From an uncultured Akkermansia sp. (lineage in GTDB: Bacteria > Verrucomicrobiota > Verrucomicrobiia > Verrucomicrobiales > Akkermansiaceae), in the NCBI GenBank assembly GCA_900766865.1, contig CAAFXA010000547.1, positions 1-16,602 of the forward strand: a stretch of 16,602 bases of DNA, read 5' to 3'. Both the position numbers and the translations under genes were made by a program. Within the stretch, counting starts at the first letter, position 1, and each line of letters opens with the position of its first letter. Positions 1-8,831 of the stretch are shown piece by piece. The notes under the pieces were generated by a model. The model ran no database searches, was not told the DNA's origin, and was given only the letters and a program-made list of their open reading frames with translations.

Positions 1-2
1 CT

Positions 3-3000
3 CGCTACCGGGATGGTGTGGAAGTACAGCGTACTGGGTGGTTGCAGAAGGTGCCCCGGGAATATCTGGACAATATCGAGCGTTATTGTCTGAGTCTGGA
101 CAACAGTCGTATGATGCCCTATCCGGAGCTTCGTGAGTTTTTCTGGTTAATGTATCGTACCCGGGTCTGCGCAGCTGTACTTGGAGATTTGCTGCCGATG
201 GTGGAAGATTTCCAGACGCTGCTTTCTGCCCGCCGGAGTCCCGCAGAGGCCTATGAGCATCTGCTGGGGCGTGAGCTTCTGGAGCAGCGTGGCGCAGTGC
301 CAACTGCCAGCGGAGAGGAACAGGCCGCGGGGGATGACGTAAATGCCAGACGCGTGGCGTTGTATTCGCAGCTTACAGGCGCGCAGATAGAACAGATTCG
401 GACCGACCATGGTGAAACCCTTTATCGCATGCGGCGCCCGGATGGTTCTGTGACCCCGTGGCATGCTGAGCGGGAAGCTGTAGAAAATGATGTGGCCGGC
501 AATACAGCTTTCTCCTTCATGCCGCTGGGGACGCAACTGGCGGAATGGAGGAAGCGGGAGTTCGATAATCCTGCATGCCTTAGCACGTTGCCAGCTGCGG
601 GGGAAAGAGATTACTCCGGGCACGACCAGCTGTGTGCAGTGGCTCTGCGAGATCTTTCCCGCCTGTGGCTGGAGGATGCTTCCCATCTGCAGCCGGGGTT
701 ACACAGAGAAACCATGTATCGTGCAGAGCGCGTGATGCGCGAGTCTATCAATGCCCGTCCTATTGTGGAGCCGGTGGAAGAGGGGCGTTTCAATATGGAG
801 AGTAAGTCTACAATCACTCCATATAGCCTGGCCCTGGGGCGCTTTGTGGTATACTGGACTCACCAGCTTAATGGAGGTTGCCTTTCTGCGGAGCGTGCCG
901 CAGATTTTCTGCTGAAGTCTGGTGTTATTACTCCGAGTATACACCAGGAAATTCTGGATATGGGTAAACCGCCGTTAATGCCCCGAGGCAAAAATATCCC
1001 CCTGAAAGAAACGCCTCCGGCGGATATTGAAGGGAGAAACAGGAGGCTTGGTGAAGGGCTGGGGCTTTTTACACTGCGGTATTTCCTGTCCCGTTTGTCG
1101 GAGCTGCCAGTACCGGAGTCTGTGAAGCTGTGGTATGCTCATGCTGCATTCAGTCCGGATTATCGTTTGCATGAAGGGCCTCCGCGAAAGGGAACCAAGC
1201 TGGATATCCACAAAACCCACAAGCAATATAACATTCTGGGGTGGCTGAATCACCAATCCATTCATCAGCTGCGCGCCATAGCTCCGTATGTACAGCAATA
1301 CAGGGAGAGGTATGCAAAGGGCTTGCCGGACCCCTATATTGCCGAGCTGATGCCGGGGGCCTACTCGGCAGACAAGGTGCTGCAGTTGGAACAGGCCTGG
1401 GCACATCGAAACTGTGGTGATGGGGTGTTTTATCATGCATCTCCCCGGTACTGGGCGTTGATGCGTAACCCCGCTGCTATGTGGAACGATATGCCGCTTG
1501 ATGAGCGTAAGAAATTGGTGGCGTATCTTTCCCGAACTCAGGAGGAGTTGCTTCCGGCTGATGCCGGGGAGAGTATGCCTGCAGCTCTGGTGAATCTGGC
1601 CGAGATGTTGCAGCAATACCCCGAGCTGCATTATTATGGCTCTTTAACAGAGGATGGGGTGCGCCACCTTTATTTCCGGGAGCCGAGAACTATGGTGCTG
1701 CAGGCTGAGCAGAAGGAGGGGAATTACGAGACGTCTTCCAGCCTGCGGGCCGATTACTTGGTGAGGAAGGAACGCGTGCCATCTTTTATCTCTGATTCAG
1801 AATCTGTTCGGGCTGCTCTTGCTACGCTGGACCAGCTGCGTATGTATCCAGGAAAGGAGAAAGCCTATTATGATGGGGTATTGGTTTGGTATAACGGGAA
1901 GCGTTATGGGGTAGACCTTGAACATCCTGTCGGATTGCACCACTGGGTTTCACGTCCTTGCCTGGTTCCATTGCGTGATATGTTGTGGAATATCATACGA
2001 GATGCCGATGGGACAGACAGGGAAAGCCTGAATATAGCCGGGGTTGAGGTGCCGATTCTGATGCTCCAGGAATTGGAACCCCACGCATTGAGCGCTGTAA
2101 CCGTCTATAAATCCGACTACTTCGCGAATTATATGTATCGTCTGATGCCTGGCATGAGCTATGCTTCCAATGAAGTGTCGCGTCATCCGTATATCGTGGG
2201 GGTGAAGAAAGGCATTCATATTGGTACCATGGATGACTTTGGCAAAAGAGAGACCGAAATCCTGCAGATGCCGTTGGAGAAGTTTGAGCAGGAGTTTTAT
2301 TTCCTGCCCTGCGACTGGAAGGTTTCGTATGGAACGCTCAGGCGCAGGACTGTTCTGAGAAATCTGATGCGTGTATTCGATATTGCGGACAAAGAAACCT
2401 CCCCGGCTGGTACTAATATGCGCGGGCAGGCAGAACTGCCTGAGCTGATGATGCGGCTGTTTGAGGATACCGGATATTCCACGCGCTTGTATAATCGTAC
2501 TACCGAGGAACTCAATCCGGGGGAGGCTCGGGCTTTACGCCTGGCCGCCATTATGATGTCCTGCATGAATGCGCCTGCAATCAGTTACCATTCCGACAGG
2601 TCGAAAGCGTTCATGGACTTGCGGGACATGGGAGAATCCATTCGTAATGAGCCATCGTATTTATTTGAACTGGTGGAAGCTCTGGTGACCGGTAATCTGC
2701 CTTCCGAAAAAACATGGCAGAGTATGCAAACCATTGCGACCCTCGATGCCGGGGGCGAAGTGGATGAGCTGAAGATTAAAGATAAAAAGGATGCAAAGTC
2801 GAAGAAGAACGAAGAAAAACTTACTGATGATGAACTGTATCGTGCTACCTGGGGAATCAGGCGTATGTCTCCTGAATGGATAAAAGAAATTACAGATGCT
2901 TGCCAGGCGCGGATTGATGAGGCAGAGAGACAACGTCAGGACCCGGAATGGGTAAGGAAACACGAGGAGGGGCAACGAAGGTTGCGTGAACACCGCGACA

Positions 3001-3059
3001 GTCTCAAAAACTTCGACTATCGTAACTACAACAAGAGGACCGATAAAACCAGCCGCTGA
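3..3059 (+). CDS. Very large protein of unknown function, 5' end outside the window
   Basis: I do not recognise this protein. The frame is open to the left edge of the window. A GTG at 18 could start a 1013-residue product, but the codons before it are also open and there is no promoter or ribosome site, so the gene probably begins upstream. No signal peptide or membrane segment is visible, which suggests a cytoplasmic protein. Counting from the GTG, a lysine-rich stretch lies near residues 918-936, and the last 70 residues are highly charged and probably helical (many E, R, K, Q). A segment near residues 615-640 (DGVLVWYNGKRYGVDLEHPVG) faintly recalls the beta-barrel region after the catalytic core of Mu-type transposases, but I see no DDE catalytic core, so I do not call it one. 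It ends 8 bp before the terminase and is presumably co-transcribed with it, which hints at a phage or mobile-element origin. Confidence 0.75.
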   Translation, partial: RYRDGVEVQRTGWLQKVPREYLDNIERYCLSLDNSRMMPYPELREFFWLMYRTRVCAAVLGDLLPMVEDFQTLLSARRSPAEAYEHLLGRELLEQRGAVPTASGEEQAAGDDVNARRVALYSQLTGAQIEQIRTDHGETLYRMRRPDGSVTPWHAEREAVENDVAGNTAFSFMPLGTQLAEWRKREFDNPACLSTLPAAGERDYSGHDQLCAVALRDLSRLWLEDASHLQPGLHRETMYRAERVMRESINARPIVEPVEEGRFNMESKSTITPYSLALGRFVVYWTHQLNGGCLSAERAADFLLKSGVITPSIHQEILDMGKPPLMPRGKNIPLKETPPADIEGRNRRLGEGLGLFTLRYFLSRLSELPVPESVKLWYAHAAFSPDYRLHEGPPRKGTKLDIHKTHKQYNILGWLNHQSIHQLRAIAPYVQQYRERYAKGLPDPYIAELMPGAYSADKVLQLEQAWAHRNCGDGVFYHASPRYWALMRNPAAMWNDMPLDERKKLVAYLSRTQEELLPADAGESMPAALVNLAEMLQQYPELHYYGSLTEDGVRHLYFREPRTMVLQAEQKEGNYETSSSLRADYLVRKERVPSFISDSESVRAALATLDQLRMYPGKEKAYYDGVLVWYNGKRYGVDLEHPVGLHHWVSRPCLVPLRDMLWNIIRDADGTDRESLNIAGVEVPILMLQELEPHALSAVTVYKSDYFANYMYRLMPGMSYASNEVSRHPYIVGVKKGIHIGTMDDFGKRETEILQMPLEKFEQEFYFLPCDWKVSYGTLRRRTVLRNLMRVFDIADKETSPAGTNMRGQAELPELMMRLFEDTGYSTRLYNRTTEELNPGEARALRLAAIMMSCMNAPAISYHSDRSKAFMDLRDMGESIRNEPSYLFELVEALVTGNLPSEKTWQSMQTIATLDAGGEVDELKIKDKKDAKSKKNEEKLTDDELYRATWGIRRMSPEWIKEITDACQARIDEAERQRQDPEWVRKHEEGQRRLREHRDSLKNFDYRNYNKRTDKTSR

Positions 3060-3067
3060 TAAGTAAT

Positions 3068-4663
3068 ATGTTGAAAAAACTCATGCAGAAGACATTGCGT
3101 GGCCGCCTGGATGACCCACTCTGGAGGCTCAATAATCTGTATTGGATAGAGGACAAAAACGGGCATGTGCGGCGTTTTCACATGAACAGGGCTCAGCGGC
3201 GGTTGCATAATGGGCTATGGAATCGTAACGTGGTGCTGAAGGCTCGCCAGCTGGGGATTTCCACTTATGTGGCATTGCTGATGCTGGATCGCTGCCTTTT
3301 TACCCCGAATTACCATGCGGGTATTATAGACAAGACGCTACCGGATGCTGAGCAGAAGCTGGAAAAGCTTCGTTTTGCCTGGGAACATCTCGATTATCTG
3401 CCTCCGTATCCGGATGACAGAGAGCGAGCCCTCGCCTACCTGGGCAGTATTATCAAACAGGCCTCCGGACAATGCCGCCGCAATGTGTGGCACCCGGTGG
3501 CTGATGCCCGCACTCGCCTGGCCTTCTCCAATGGCAGCGATATACGTCTGGGCACTACATTGCGTGGCGGTACATTGCAGATGTTGCATGTGTCTGAGTT
3601 GGCGCATGTTTCCGTGCATGCTCCCTGGCGAGCGCGGGAGATACGCACTGGAGCCATCAATACCGTGGCTGCAGAGGGTACTATCATCCTGGAGAGTACT
3701 CACGAGGGCGGTCGCTATGGTGTGAACTACGAACTGACGTCTCAGGCCATGCAGAATGGGGAAATATTGTCACCGCTGGATTTCCGCTTCTTCTTCTTCA
3801 GCTGGATGGATAATCCGGATTACACACTTGGCGGCTCTGCCGCCTCTGCTTCGGAGATGGAAGATTATTTTTCCAGGCTGGAGGAAGAAGGTGGTGTGAG
3901 TCTGACACCTGGGCAGAAAATATGGTATGCCCGCATGGCTCGCAGCATGGGGCCTGCCATGCGGCAGGAGTATCCCAGTACACCGGATGAGGCCTTTTCT
4001 ACCGGTAATGAAGGGGCTATCTATGGCGCGAAACTGACAGTTTTGCGCGAACAGGGGCGTATAGGCTGCGAGTTTGCCTATCGAGCGGAAGAACCGCTGT
4101 ATACGGCCTGGGATCTGGGGATGAGTGACCACACAGCCATCTGGCTGGTACAGTGTTATGGCGGGAATGTGTATTGGCTGAACCATTACGCTGCCAACCA
4201 GCTTCCTCTGGAGCACTATGTGGATGTGGTACAGCAGTGGCAAAAGCTGTATGGCCCCGTGGCTGTACATTTTCTGCCGCACGATGCTGCACACCGCGAT
4301 CCGCATGGGCAATCCTATGTGGAGAGTCTGGCTCGTTGTGGTATGCATGGTGTGCGGGTGGTGCCTCGCACGCCGGATGTGTGGCGGGGTATCAATGCGC
4401 TGCGAAGGTTGCTGGACAAAAGTTGGTTCCATCGTGCAACTCTGCGTCAGCGCCTCAATCCGGCGGGCGAGTTGGAACCCTCCGGTCTTACCTGTCTGGA
4501 GATGTACCGGGCTGCGCCGGAAAATGGTTGCCGGGAAATGCCCGTGCATGACGCATCCTCGCACTCGGCGGATGCGGCACGCATGTTTGCCGAGGCGTTT
4601 GAACATGGCATGCTTTCGCCACTGCAGCGAGGGCAGCCACCTCGCAGAGCCCGTATGGTGTGA
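3068..4663 (+). CDS. terL: Phage-type terminase large subunit (packaging ATPase and nuclease)
   Basis: A 531-residue protein with both terminase domains intact. The ATPase half has a Walker A variant at residues 57-66 (LKARQLGIST), a Walker B-like LHVSEL at 173-178, and a coupling motif at 207-213 (ILESTHE); the stretch AREIRTGAINTV follows Walker B as in BPP-1-like phage terminases. The RNase H-like nuclease half shows the expected acidic residues: D349 in AWDLG, D406 in LPHDA and D502 in SADAARM. In phages this motor cuts concatemeric DNA and pumps it into the prohead. The ATG follows the upstream stop by 8 bp with no Shine-Dalgarno sequence. Unusually, no portal, capsid or small-terminase gene follows; the unit ends at a strong terminator and the next genes are ordinary envelope genes on the other strand. 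It may be a prophage remnant, the last gene of an element lying to the left, or a domesticated motor. The family call is firm; the role is open. Confidence 0.9.
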   Translation: MLKKLMQKTLRGRLDDPLWRLNNLYWIEDKNGHVRRFHMNRAQRRLHNGLWNRNVVLKARQLGISTYVALLMLDRCLFTPNYHAGIIDKTLPDAEQKLEKLRFAWEHLDYLPPYPDDRERALAYLGSIIKQASGQCRRNVWHPVADARTRLAFSNGSDIRLGTTLRGGTLQMLHVSELAHVSVHAPWRAREIRTGAINTVAAEGTIILESTHEGGRYGVNYELTSQAMQNGEILSPLDFRFFFFSWMDNPDYTLGGSAASASEMEDYFSRLEEEGGVSLTPGQKIWYARMARSMGPAMRQEYPSTPDEAFSTGNEGAIYGAKLTVLREQGRIGCEFAYRAEEPLYTAWDLGMSDHTAIWLVQCYGGNVYWLNHYAANQLPLEHYVDVVQQWQKLYGPVAVHFLPHDAAHRDPHGQSYVESLARCGMHGVRVVPRTPDVWRGINALRRLLDKSWFHRATLRQRLNPAGELEPSGLTCLEMYRAAPENGCREMPVHDASSHSADAARMFAEAFEHGMLSPLQRGQPPRRARMV

Positions 4664-4678
4664 GAGTGTTGTCACACC
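4657..4678 (+). repeat. Small inverted repeat over the terminase stop codon
   Basis: GGTGTGA (4657-4663, which includes the TGA stop) is followed after 8 nt by its exact complement TCACACC (4672-4678). As RNA this makes a 7-bp hairpin just before the main terminator at 4681. It has no T-run of its own, so it may only protect the 3' end or assist the main terminator. Confidence 0.4.
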
Positions 4679-4680
4679 AT

Positions 4681-4710
4681 CAAAAAGCCCTCCAGACGGA
4701 GGGCTTTTTG
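4681..4710. terminator. Bidirectional intrinsic terminator
   Basis: A perfect 13-bp inverted repeat: CAAAAAGCCCTCC (4681-4693), loop AGAC, GGAGGGCTTTTTG (4698-4710). The GC-rich core is flanked by A5 on one side and T5 on the other, so it reads as a Rho-independent terminator in both directions. It serves the terminase from the left and the pseudoprotease (stop at 4713) from the right, and separates the phage-like unit from the envelope genes. Confidence 0.93.
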
Positions 4711-4712
4711 AT

Positions 4713-6299
4713 TTACTCTATGCGTCGGAGAATCGGTACGGAGCTGCGGCGCAGGCTGTCATTTGTTGCCTCGGCAGCTGCCCGGTCCATATAAATATTG
4801 TAGGGCGGCTTGTTGATGGTGAACTCTACAGTGCCATCCGCTGTGGGTTCATCGAGGGCAGCCTCGAACTCCCGGAAGTTGTGTACCTCTTTGCCATTCA
4901 CCTTTTCCACGATGCAGAAGCCCATTGCATCGTAGCCCAGAGTGGCGGGGGTGGGGATGACGATGGTAAGGGCGGTAAGCTCTGTGTAACCACGCTCACG
5001 CAGTTCGTTTTCCCGGGATTCCAGTTCCAGGAATTCCACGGGCAGGGAACCTCGGGCCTGGCTTTTGAGGGTTTGCTGATATGTATCGGTGAGTGGCTGG
5101 AAAACGAGCCCACCCCAAACAAGGTAACGCGGTGCGGCGTCCGGCTGTTCTGTGGCTAGTAGGGCTTTATCCCGGGCATCCTTGTTGAGGTTGACGGCGA
5201 TTTCCCTGTTTTCGCCTTCCCGGCTGATGGTGAGATTGAGTTCCTGGCCAAGGGGCTTGAGGTAGCGCATGGCAACGCTGACCTGTGTCAGTCCATAGAG
5301 GGGGATATCACAGCGGCCGAGGTTGTCAACAGGCATGCCTTCCACCGCTGTGATAACATCTCCTGTCCGGAGCCCGGCTGCTGCCGCAGCACTGTGAGGC
5401 GTGACTTTGCTGACGTAGATGCCTGTCTGACCATCCTGCAGCTTAAGGTAACGGCGGAATACCGGGTCATCCAGTGTGGCGATTTCCAGGCCAATGGTAG
5501 GAACCCCGCGGGGTGCATCGTCTGCCTGCGTCAGGAAGCGTTGCAGCAGCTCTGCGTTGATGATGGTGAGCTTACGGCCATTGCTTTCGTAGCCGGCACT
5601 CATGCCAACGAGTTTTCCATCCTGCATGACGGGGGCGCCATAGGCAAAAGAATCCGGCACAGCCAGCTCTGCCTGGAGGGTGAGGCGGGGCATGCCGCCA
5701 TCTGTGCTGCCTACCTGTACCTGAAGGGGGATGCGAAGCGGCTCTGTGCCATTAAGGGTGCACCATAACTCTGCCTTGTCTCCCCGGGTAAGGGGGGCAC
5801 CCAGTGCGTGAGCTTTGCGGGTATCGAAAATGGAGGCGTCTGCATCGTGCGCTACTGTGAGCAGGCCCAGCCCGAGGTCGTTGTCGTAACGGAGAACTCG
5901 TGCAGGTACCGTGCGTGTGGAGTCCGGCAGGCTGAGCTCGGCGTATGTTGTGTTGAGCAGCGCGGTACTGTGGGTGAGAACCAGGCCATTGCCCAGGTAG
6001 GTACCTACTACGCGTCGCTGGCTGGGAGGCTGTTTTTCCCAGGGGGTGAGCAAGTTATGCCCCTGCCGGGTGAGGTTGACCACCAGCAGAGCTTGCTCCG
6101 GGCTTTCTACCTGCACAGGTTGGGCAGGCTGTTCGTCTGTTTGTTCCTGCTGCTGTGCTGTTACTGTATCTTCGGTGGGGGTGGCAGGCTCTTGCTGTTG
6201 TTCCTGTTGTTGAGGGCGAGCCACAACGGTGCGTTGCGTTGGTTTGCAGGCACACAGGCTCAGGCCTGCAAGGGAGAGGATGAGAAGTGGTTTAAGCAT
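4713..6299 (-). CDS. Deg-like lipoprotein with PDZ domains, predicted inactive protease
   Basis: A 528-residue paralogue of the gene just upstream. A lipoprotein signal ends at C18 (LCAC), followed by a Gln/Pro/Glu-rich linker to about residue 65. The trypsin-like domain spans roughly 68-260 but the triad is broken. By alignment with the neighbour, the His position is T112 (in LTHSTALL), the Asp is kept (D141 in DNDLGL), and the Ser position is Y220 (in FAYGAPV, against GNSGGPV). A PDZ domain covers about 265-372 (GIYVSKVTPHSAAAAAGL, then RTGDVI). The C-terminal domain carries [12 protein letters not shown] at 392-403, the hallmark shared with the neighbour and with plant Deg9. It starts 24 bp after the neighbour's stop, with no Shine-Dalgarno, so the two form one operon. 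I infer a substrate-binding or regulatory partner of the active protease, anchored in the envelope. Confidence 0.87.
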   Translation of the reverse strand: MLKPLLILSLAGLSLCACKPTQRTVVARPQQQEQQQEPATPTEDTVTAQQQEQTDEQPAQPVQVESPEQALLVVNLTRQGHNLLTPWEKQPPSQRRVVGTYLGNGLVLTHSTALLNTTYAELSLPDSTRTVPARVLRYDNDLGLGLLTVAHDADASIFDTRKAHALGAPLTRGDKAELWCTLNGTEPLRIPLQVQVGSTDGGMPRLTLQAELAVPDSFAYGAPVMQDGKLVGMSAGYESNGRKLTIINAELLQRFLTQADDAPRGVPTIGLEIATLDDPVFRRYLKLQDGQTGIYVSKVTPHSAAAAAGLRTGDVITAVEGMPVDNLGRCDIPLYGLTQVSVAMRYLKPLGQELNLTISREGENREIAVNLNKDARDKALLATEQPDAAPRYLVWGGLVFQPLTDTYQQTLKSQARGSLPVEFLELESRENELRERGYTELTALTIVIPTPATLGYDAMGFCIVEKVNGKEVHNFREFEAALDEPTADGTVEFTINKPPYNIYMDRAAAEATNDSLRRSSVPILRRIE

Positions 6300-6323
6300 A
6301 CGATGAATGAAAGTGCCGGGGGG

Positions 6324-8066
6324 TTATTGGAGTTGAGCCGGGGCGGGGACGCTGTAACCCGCGCTGATTCGCTCGTTAGCGGCGTCGATAACAGCGTTGT
6401 CGATGACCATGGGGCGTTTGCCACCGGCAAACTCGATGACTGTGTAGTCCGGCCGGGCGGCATCCTGCGGGTACAGCAGGCTGTGCAGGTGGCTGAGGCC
6501 TTTTACCTCCTGGCCATTCACTTTGGTGACAATACGGCGGCCATAATCGTTGAACCGTGCGTTGACTTCATCCTTCAGTACTTTGGTAAGGACGATGAGG
6601 TCGTCTTTTGTGGTAGAGCCACCGCGGCGCAGGAAGTTGTCCAATTCTACTGTGAATTCTGCCGAATTGAGGGAGTGTGCCGCAATTACGTTGCGGTGCA
6701 GGGGTTGAAATACAAGACCGCCGAAGTGCACATAGCGGGGCATGGCGTCGTATTCCTGCCCCATAATGAGGTGGGAGTTAAGGGGGGCCAGGTGTACGAT
6801 AACCTGTTGTTCGCTGTTGTTGCGCAGGACGGTGAACTTGAGCGCGTCGTTCTTGAAGGCGCGTTCTGCCAGTTCTTCCAGCTGGAGCCGCTCCCCATCC
6901 AGCTCAATCATGGCAGAGCTGTCTACCGCGCGGTCATTGACACTCAGTACAATGTCCCCGGGATGCAGGGCTCCGTCGCTGCAGCTGCCTTTTGCCACAT
7001 CCGCAACCAGTGCGCCCATGGCGTTATCCGGCAGGTTGTAATGTTTGCGCATGGCTGGATTGATGAGCGGCATGAAACTTACCCCCAAATCCACATATCG
7101 GTCGTAGTGGCCATCTTCCACGTCTTTCAGAAAACGCTTGATGACGGGCATCGGAATCATGTATCCGGTGGAGTTTGCCTCCAGTAGTCCCTGGAAGGCT
7201 ACGCCCACTACTTTATCTCCCATAAGCACGGGGCCTCCGCTGTTGCCGGGATTGATGGCGGCGTCTACCTGTACGGTGAGATGGCTTTCGTTGCGAGGAT
7301 GGGCATAGGTGGTCGTGTCGATACGCGAAACGATGCCACGAGTGACAGAAAGTCGATTGCCACCTATGGGATAGCCGATAGCGCGCACCTCTTCCTCCAG
7401 GCGGGGAAGCGTGTCACTGAACTCCAGGCAAGGGATATCGGCGAAAGCTGCGGAGTCTTCTACCTCAATGAGGGCAAGGTCGGCATCATGTGCCACATAT
7501 TTTACGCGTGCGCGCAGCTTGCGTGCGTCTGCATAGGGCGACACATAGATGCGTTCTGCGTCTGCTACTACATGAGCGTTGGTCATGAAGAGGCCTGGCT
7601 GTACCATGAACCCTGTACCATTGCCCCGGCCAAATCGGCCTGTTTGCCAAGGAGTGGCATAGTCCGGCTTGCGGGTTGCTACTTCGATTTTGACAATGCC
7701 GCGGTAGGCTGCACTCAAATCGGCGCGAGGGGTTGCGGAAGTTGGCTCCGGTGCGGGAGCAGGTGCTGGCTGGGGCTCCGGCTGGGGCTCCGGTGCGGGA
7801 GCAGGGGCAGGCTGGGGCTCCGGCTGAGGCTCCGGTGTGGGAGCAGGGGCTGGCTGGGGGGCCTGCTGAGGTTCCGGTGCGGGAGCAGGGGCTGGCTGGG
7901 GCTCCGGCTGAGGCTCCGGTGTGGGTGTTGTTGTTTGTTCTGCAGGAAGGGGCTCGGCCACTGCTGCGGGAGGCTGTGGGGCAGGAGTCTCTACTTCCTG
8001 TGCAGGCGAATTGGCCAGCACAGGGAACGAGGCCAACAGAGTGGCGGTGGCTGTCTTAATCGTCAT
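6324..8066 (-). CDS. Deg9-like trypsin-family serine protease with PDZ domains, exported
   Basis: A 580-residue HtrA/Deg protease. I start it at the ATG at 8066, which gives a signal peptide ([17 protein letters not shown]). A TTG at 8096 would extend the frame by 10 residues but touches the -35 box of the promoter and spoils the signal. After the signal comes a Pro-rich linker with about four tandem 14-residue repeats (residues 50-108). The protease domain follows, with H165 (TNAHVV), D196 (DADLALI) and S276 (GNSGGPV). A PDZ domain lies at about 325-430, and a C-terminal domain with [12 protein letters not shown] (445-456), NGQEV and VIDNAV motifs matches the PDZ-like domain of plant Deg9. 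Such proteins remove damaged proteins in the periplasm. The long Pro linker may span the envelope or wall layer. It is the first gene of the operon with the pseudoprotease. Confidence 0.93.
   Translation of the reverse strand: MTIKTATATLLASFPVLANSPAQEVETPAPQPPAAVAEPLPAEQTTTPTPEPQPEPQPAPAPAPEPQQAPQPAPAPTPEPQPEPQPAPAPAPEPQPEPQPAPAPAPEPTSATPRADLSAAYRGIVKIEVATRKPDYATPWQTGRFGRGNGTGFMVQPGLFMTNAHVVADAERIYVSPYADARKLRARVKYVAHDADLALIEVEDSAAFADIPCLEFSDTLPRLEEEVRAIGYPIGGNRLSVTRGIVSRIDTTTYAHPRNESHLTVQVDAAINPGNSGGPVLMGDKVVGVAFQGLLEANSTGYMIPMPVIKRFLKDVEDGHYDRYVDLGVSFMPLINPAMRKHYNLPDNAMGALVADVAKGSCSDGALHPGDIVLSVNDRAVDSSAMIELDGERLQLEELAERAFKNDALKFTVLRNNSEQQVIVHLAPLNSHLIMGQEYDAMPRYVHFGGLVFQPLHRNVIAAHSLNSAEFTVELDNFLRRGGSTTKDDLIVLTKVLKDEVNARFNDYGRRIVTKVNGQEVKGLSHLHSLLYPQDAARPDYTVIEFAGGKRPMVIDNAVIDAANERISAGYSVPAPAQLQ
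7743..7919 (-). repeat. 42-bp tandem repeat coding for a Pro-rich linker
   Basis: About 4.2 copies of a 42-bp unit lie in frame in the protease gene. Each encodes 14 residues, with consensus [14 protein letters not shown]; one copy differs ([14 protein letters not shown]). The copies touch each other with no spacers, so this is a coding minisatellite and not a CRISPR array. Being a multiple of 3, gain or loss of units would change linker length without breaking the frame. Confidence 0.9.
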
Positions 8067-8072
8067 GGCGTC

Positions 8073-8101
8073 ATTGTGGGGGATAGCGTTTGCCAAGTCA
8101 A
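8073..8101 (-). promoter_or_regulatory. Promoter of the Deg protease operon, predicted leaderless
   Basis: On the minus strand, TTGACT (8101-8096) is followed after 17 nt by CACAAT (8078-8073), then 6 nt, then the ATG at 8066. The -35 box matches the sigma-70 consensus at 5 of 6 and the -10 box at 4 of 6, with ideal spacing. Transcription would begin at or next to the A of the ATG. Confidence 0.6.
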
Positions 8102-8240
8102 GCCAAAAGACTTTTAGCTGGTGTCATTATTACGGAAAAATAAAGAGAAATGGTCATGCTCATTAAGAAAGATGAGAAAAATAGAGCACTGATATTAAGC
8201 TTCTATTGTCGGGGGAGATAAATGCAGTCAGGCAAAATGC

Positions 8241-8269
8241 TTGCCAGGGCAGGGGTCGCTGTGTATTAT
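8241..8269 (+). promoter_or_regulatory. Promoter of the MauE/DoxX-like gene, predicted leaderless
   Basis: TTGCCA (8241-8246), 17-nt spacer, TATTAT (8264-8269). The ATG lies 10 nt further on, at 8280, so the leader would be about 4 nt or less. An inverted repeat GGCAA-aatgc-TTGCC (8231-8245) overlaps the -35 box and could be an operator. The TTG of this -35 box also looks like an in-frame upstream start. Confidence 0.68.
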
Positions 8270-8279
8270 CTGCGCAGCA

Positions 8280-8756
8280 ATGAGAAATAGCCGCTCCACA
8301 GATGTGTTGCTTTCCCTGCTCCGGATTGGGCTGGGCGTGTTTTTCCTTGTTACCGGTGTACTTAAAATAGGGGAATTAGGAGAGACCGCTGATTTCCTGA
8401 CGCGTAGTGAATTGTTGCCGGAGTTCTTCTCCATGCCGTTGGCCTGTATCGGGATAGCGATGGAGCTTGTCGTGGCGGTCTGTCTTGTGTTTAGGTTGTC
8501 TTACAGAGGCGCGGCTATATGGGGCAGTGTGATGACGGGGGTATTCCTGGTATTGTATGCCCAGGCCTGGGCTCGGGGGCTGTCTCTGAGCTGCAACTGT
8601 ATGGGCTCCACGCATGAGATTGTGAACTACCCTCAGGATACGGGGGTGCGCCTGCTATTGCTGGGTGCCATGCTGCTTCTGGTGTGGGATTCCCGACGTT
8701 ATGGGGCATTTTCGAACAGAAAACCCCGTAGTTTTGATTTCTCGGATGCTGCCTGA
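8280..8756 (+). CDS. MauE/DoxX-family redox-associated membrane protein
   Basis: A 158-residue inner-membrane protein with four predicted membrane helices (about residues 8-28, 55-72, 76-95 and 121-137). It has a CNC motif (C105, C107) before helix 4, similar to the paired cysteines in MauE/DoxX-type proteins linked to disulfide or quinone redox chemistry. The N-terminal pattern (LRIGLGVFFLVTGVLKI) is typical of that family. I use the ATG at 8280: an in-frame TTG at 8241 is inside the -35 box of a good promoter, so it cannot be in the transcript. The gene stands alone, divergent from the protease operon and convergent with the small AP2-like gene. Family placement is good; the substrate or partner is unknown. 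The two Cys-paired RlpA-like proteins further along would be possible clients, which is speculation. Confidence 0.83.
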   Translation: MRNSRSTDVLLSLLRIGLGVFFLVTGVLKIGELGETADFLTRSELLPEFFSMPLACIGIAMELVVAVCLVFRLSYRGAAIWGSVMTGVFLVLYAQAWARGLSLSCNCMGSTHEIVNYPQDTGVRLLLLGAMLLLVWDSRRYGAFSNRKPRSFDFSDAA

Positions 8757-8782
8757 AGACCGTCTGTTCCCGTAATAAAAAA

Positions 8783-8806
8783 AAGCACCGACATGTGCCG
8801 GTGCTT
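8783..8806. terminator. Intrinsic terminator between convergent genes
   Basis: AAGCACCG (8783-8790), 8-nt loop, CGGTGCTT (8799-8806). Read on the minus strand the stem runs straight into a T-run (the A8 at 8777-8784), so it is a strong terminator for the AP2-like gene, whose stop is at 8832. Read on the plus strand it is followed by TTATACT, a weaker terminator for the MauE-like gene. Confidence 0.85.
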
Positions 8807-8831
8807 ATACTAAAGTGTACGAAAAGAGCGC

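Noticed and set aside
1860..1940. Mu-type transposase identity for the large first protein
   Set aside because: Only a short stretch recalls the post-catalytic beta-barrel of MuA-like proteins. I could not find a DDE core before it, and the protein is far too long.
4218..5159. A 313-residue plus-strand frame running from the terminase into the pseudoprotease
   Set aside because: It crosses a strong terminator and overlaps two supported genes in other frames.
7743..7919. CRISPR-like repeat array
   Set aside because: The units are directly adjacent, coding, and a multiple of three; there are no unique spacers and no cas genes.
5808..8117. Long plus-strand open frames (459 and 278 residues) opposite the Deg genes
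   Set aside because: They are antisense to two genes with clear domains, have Cys/Gly/Val-rich composition without motifs, and arise from GC-biased third positions.
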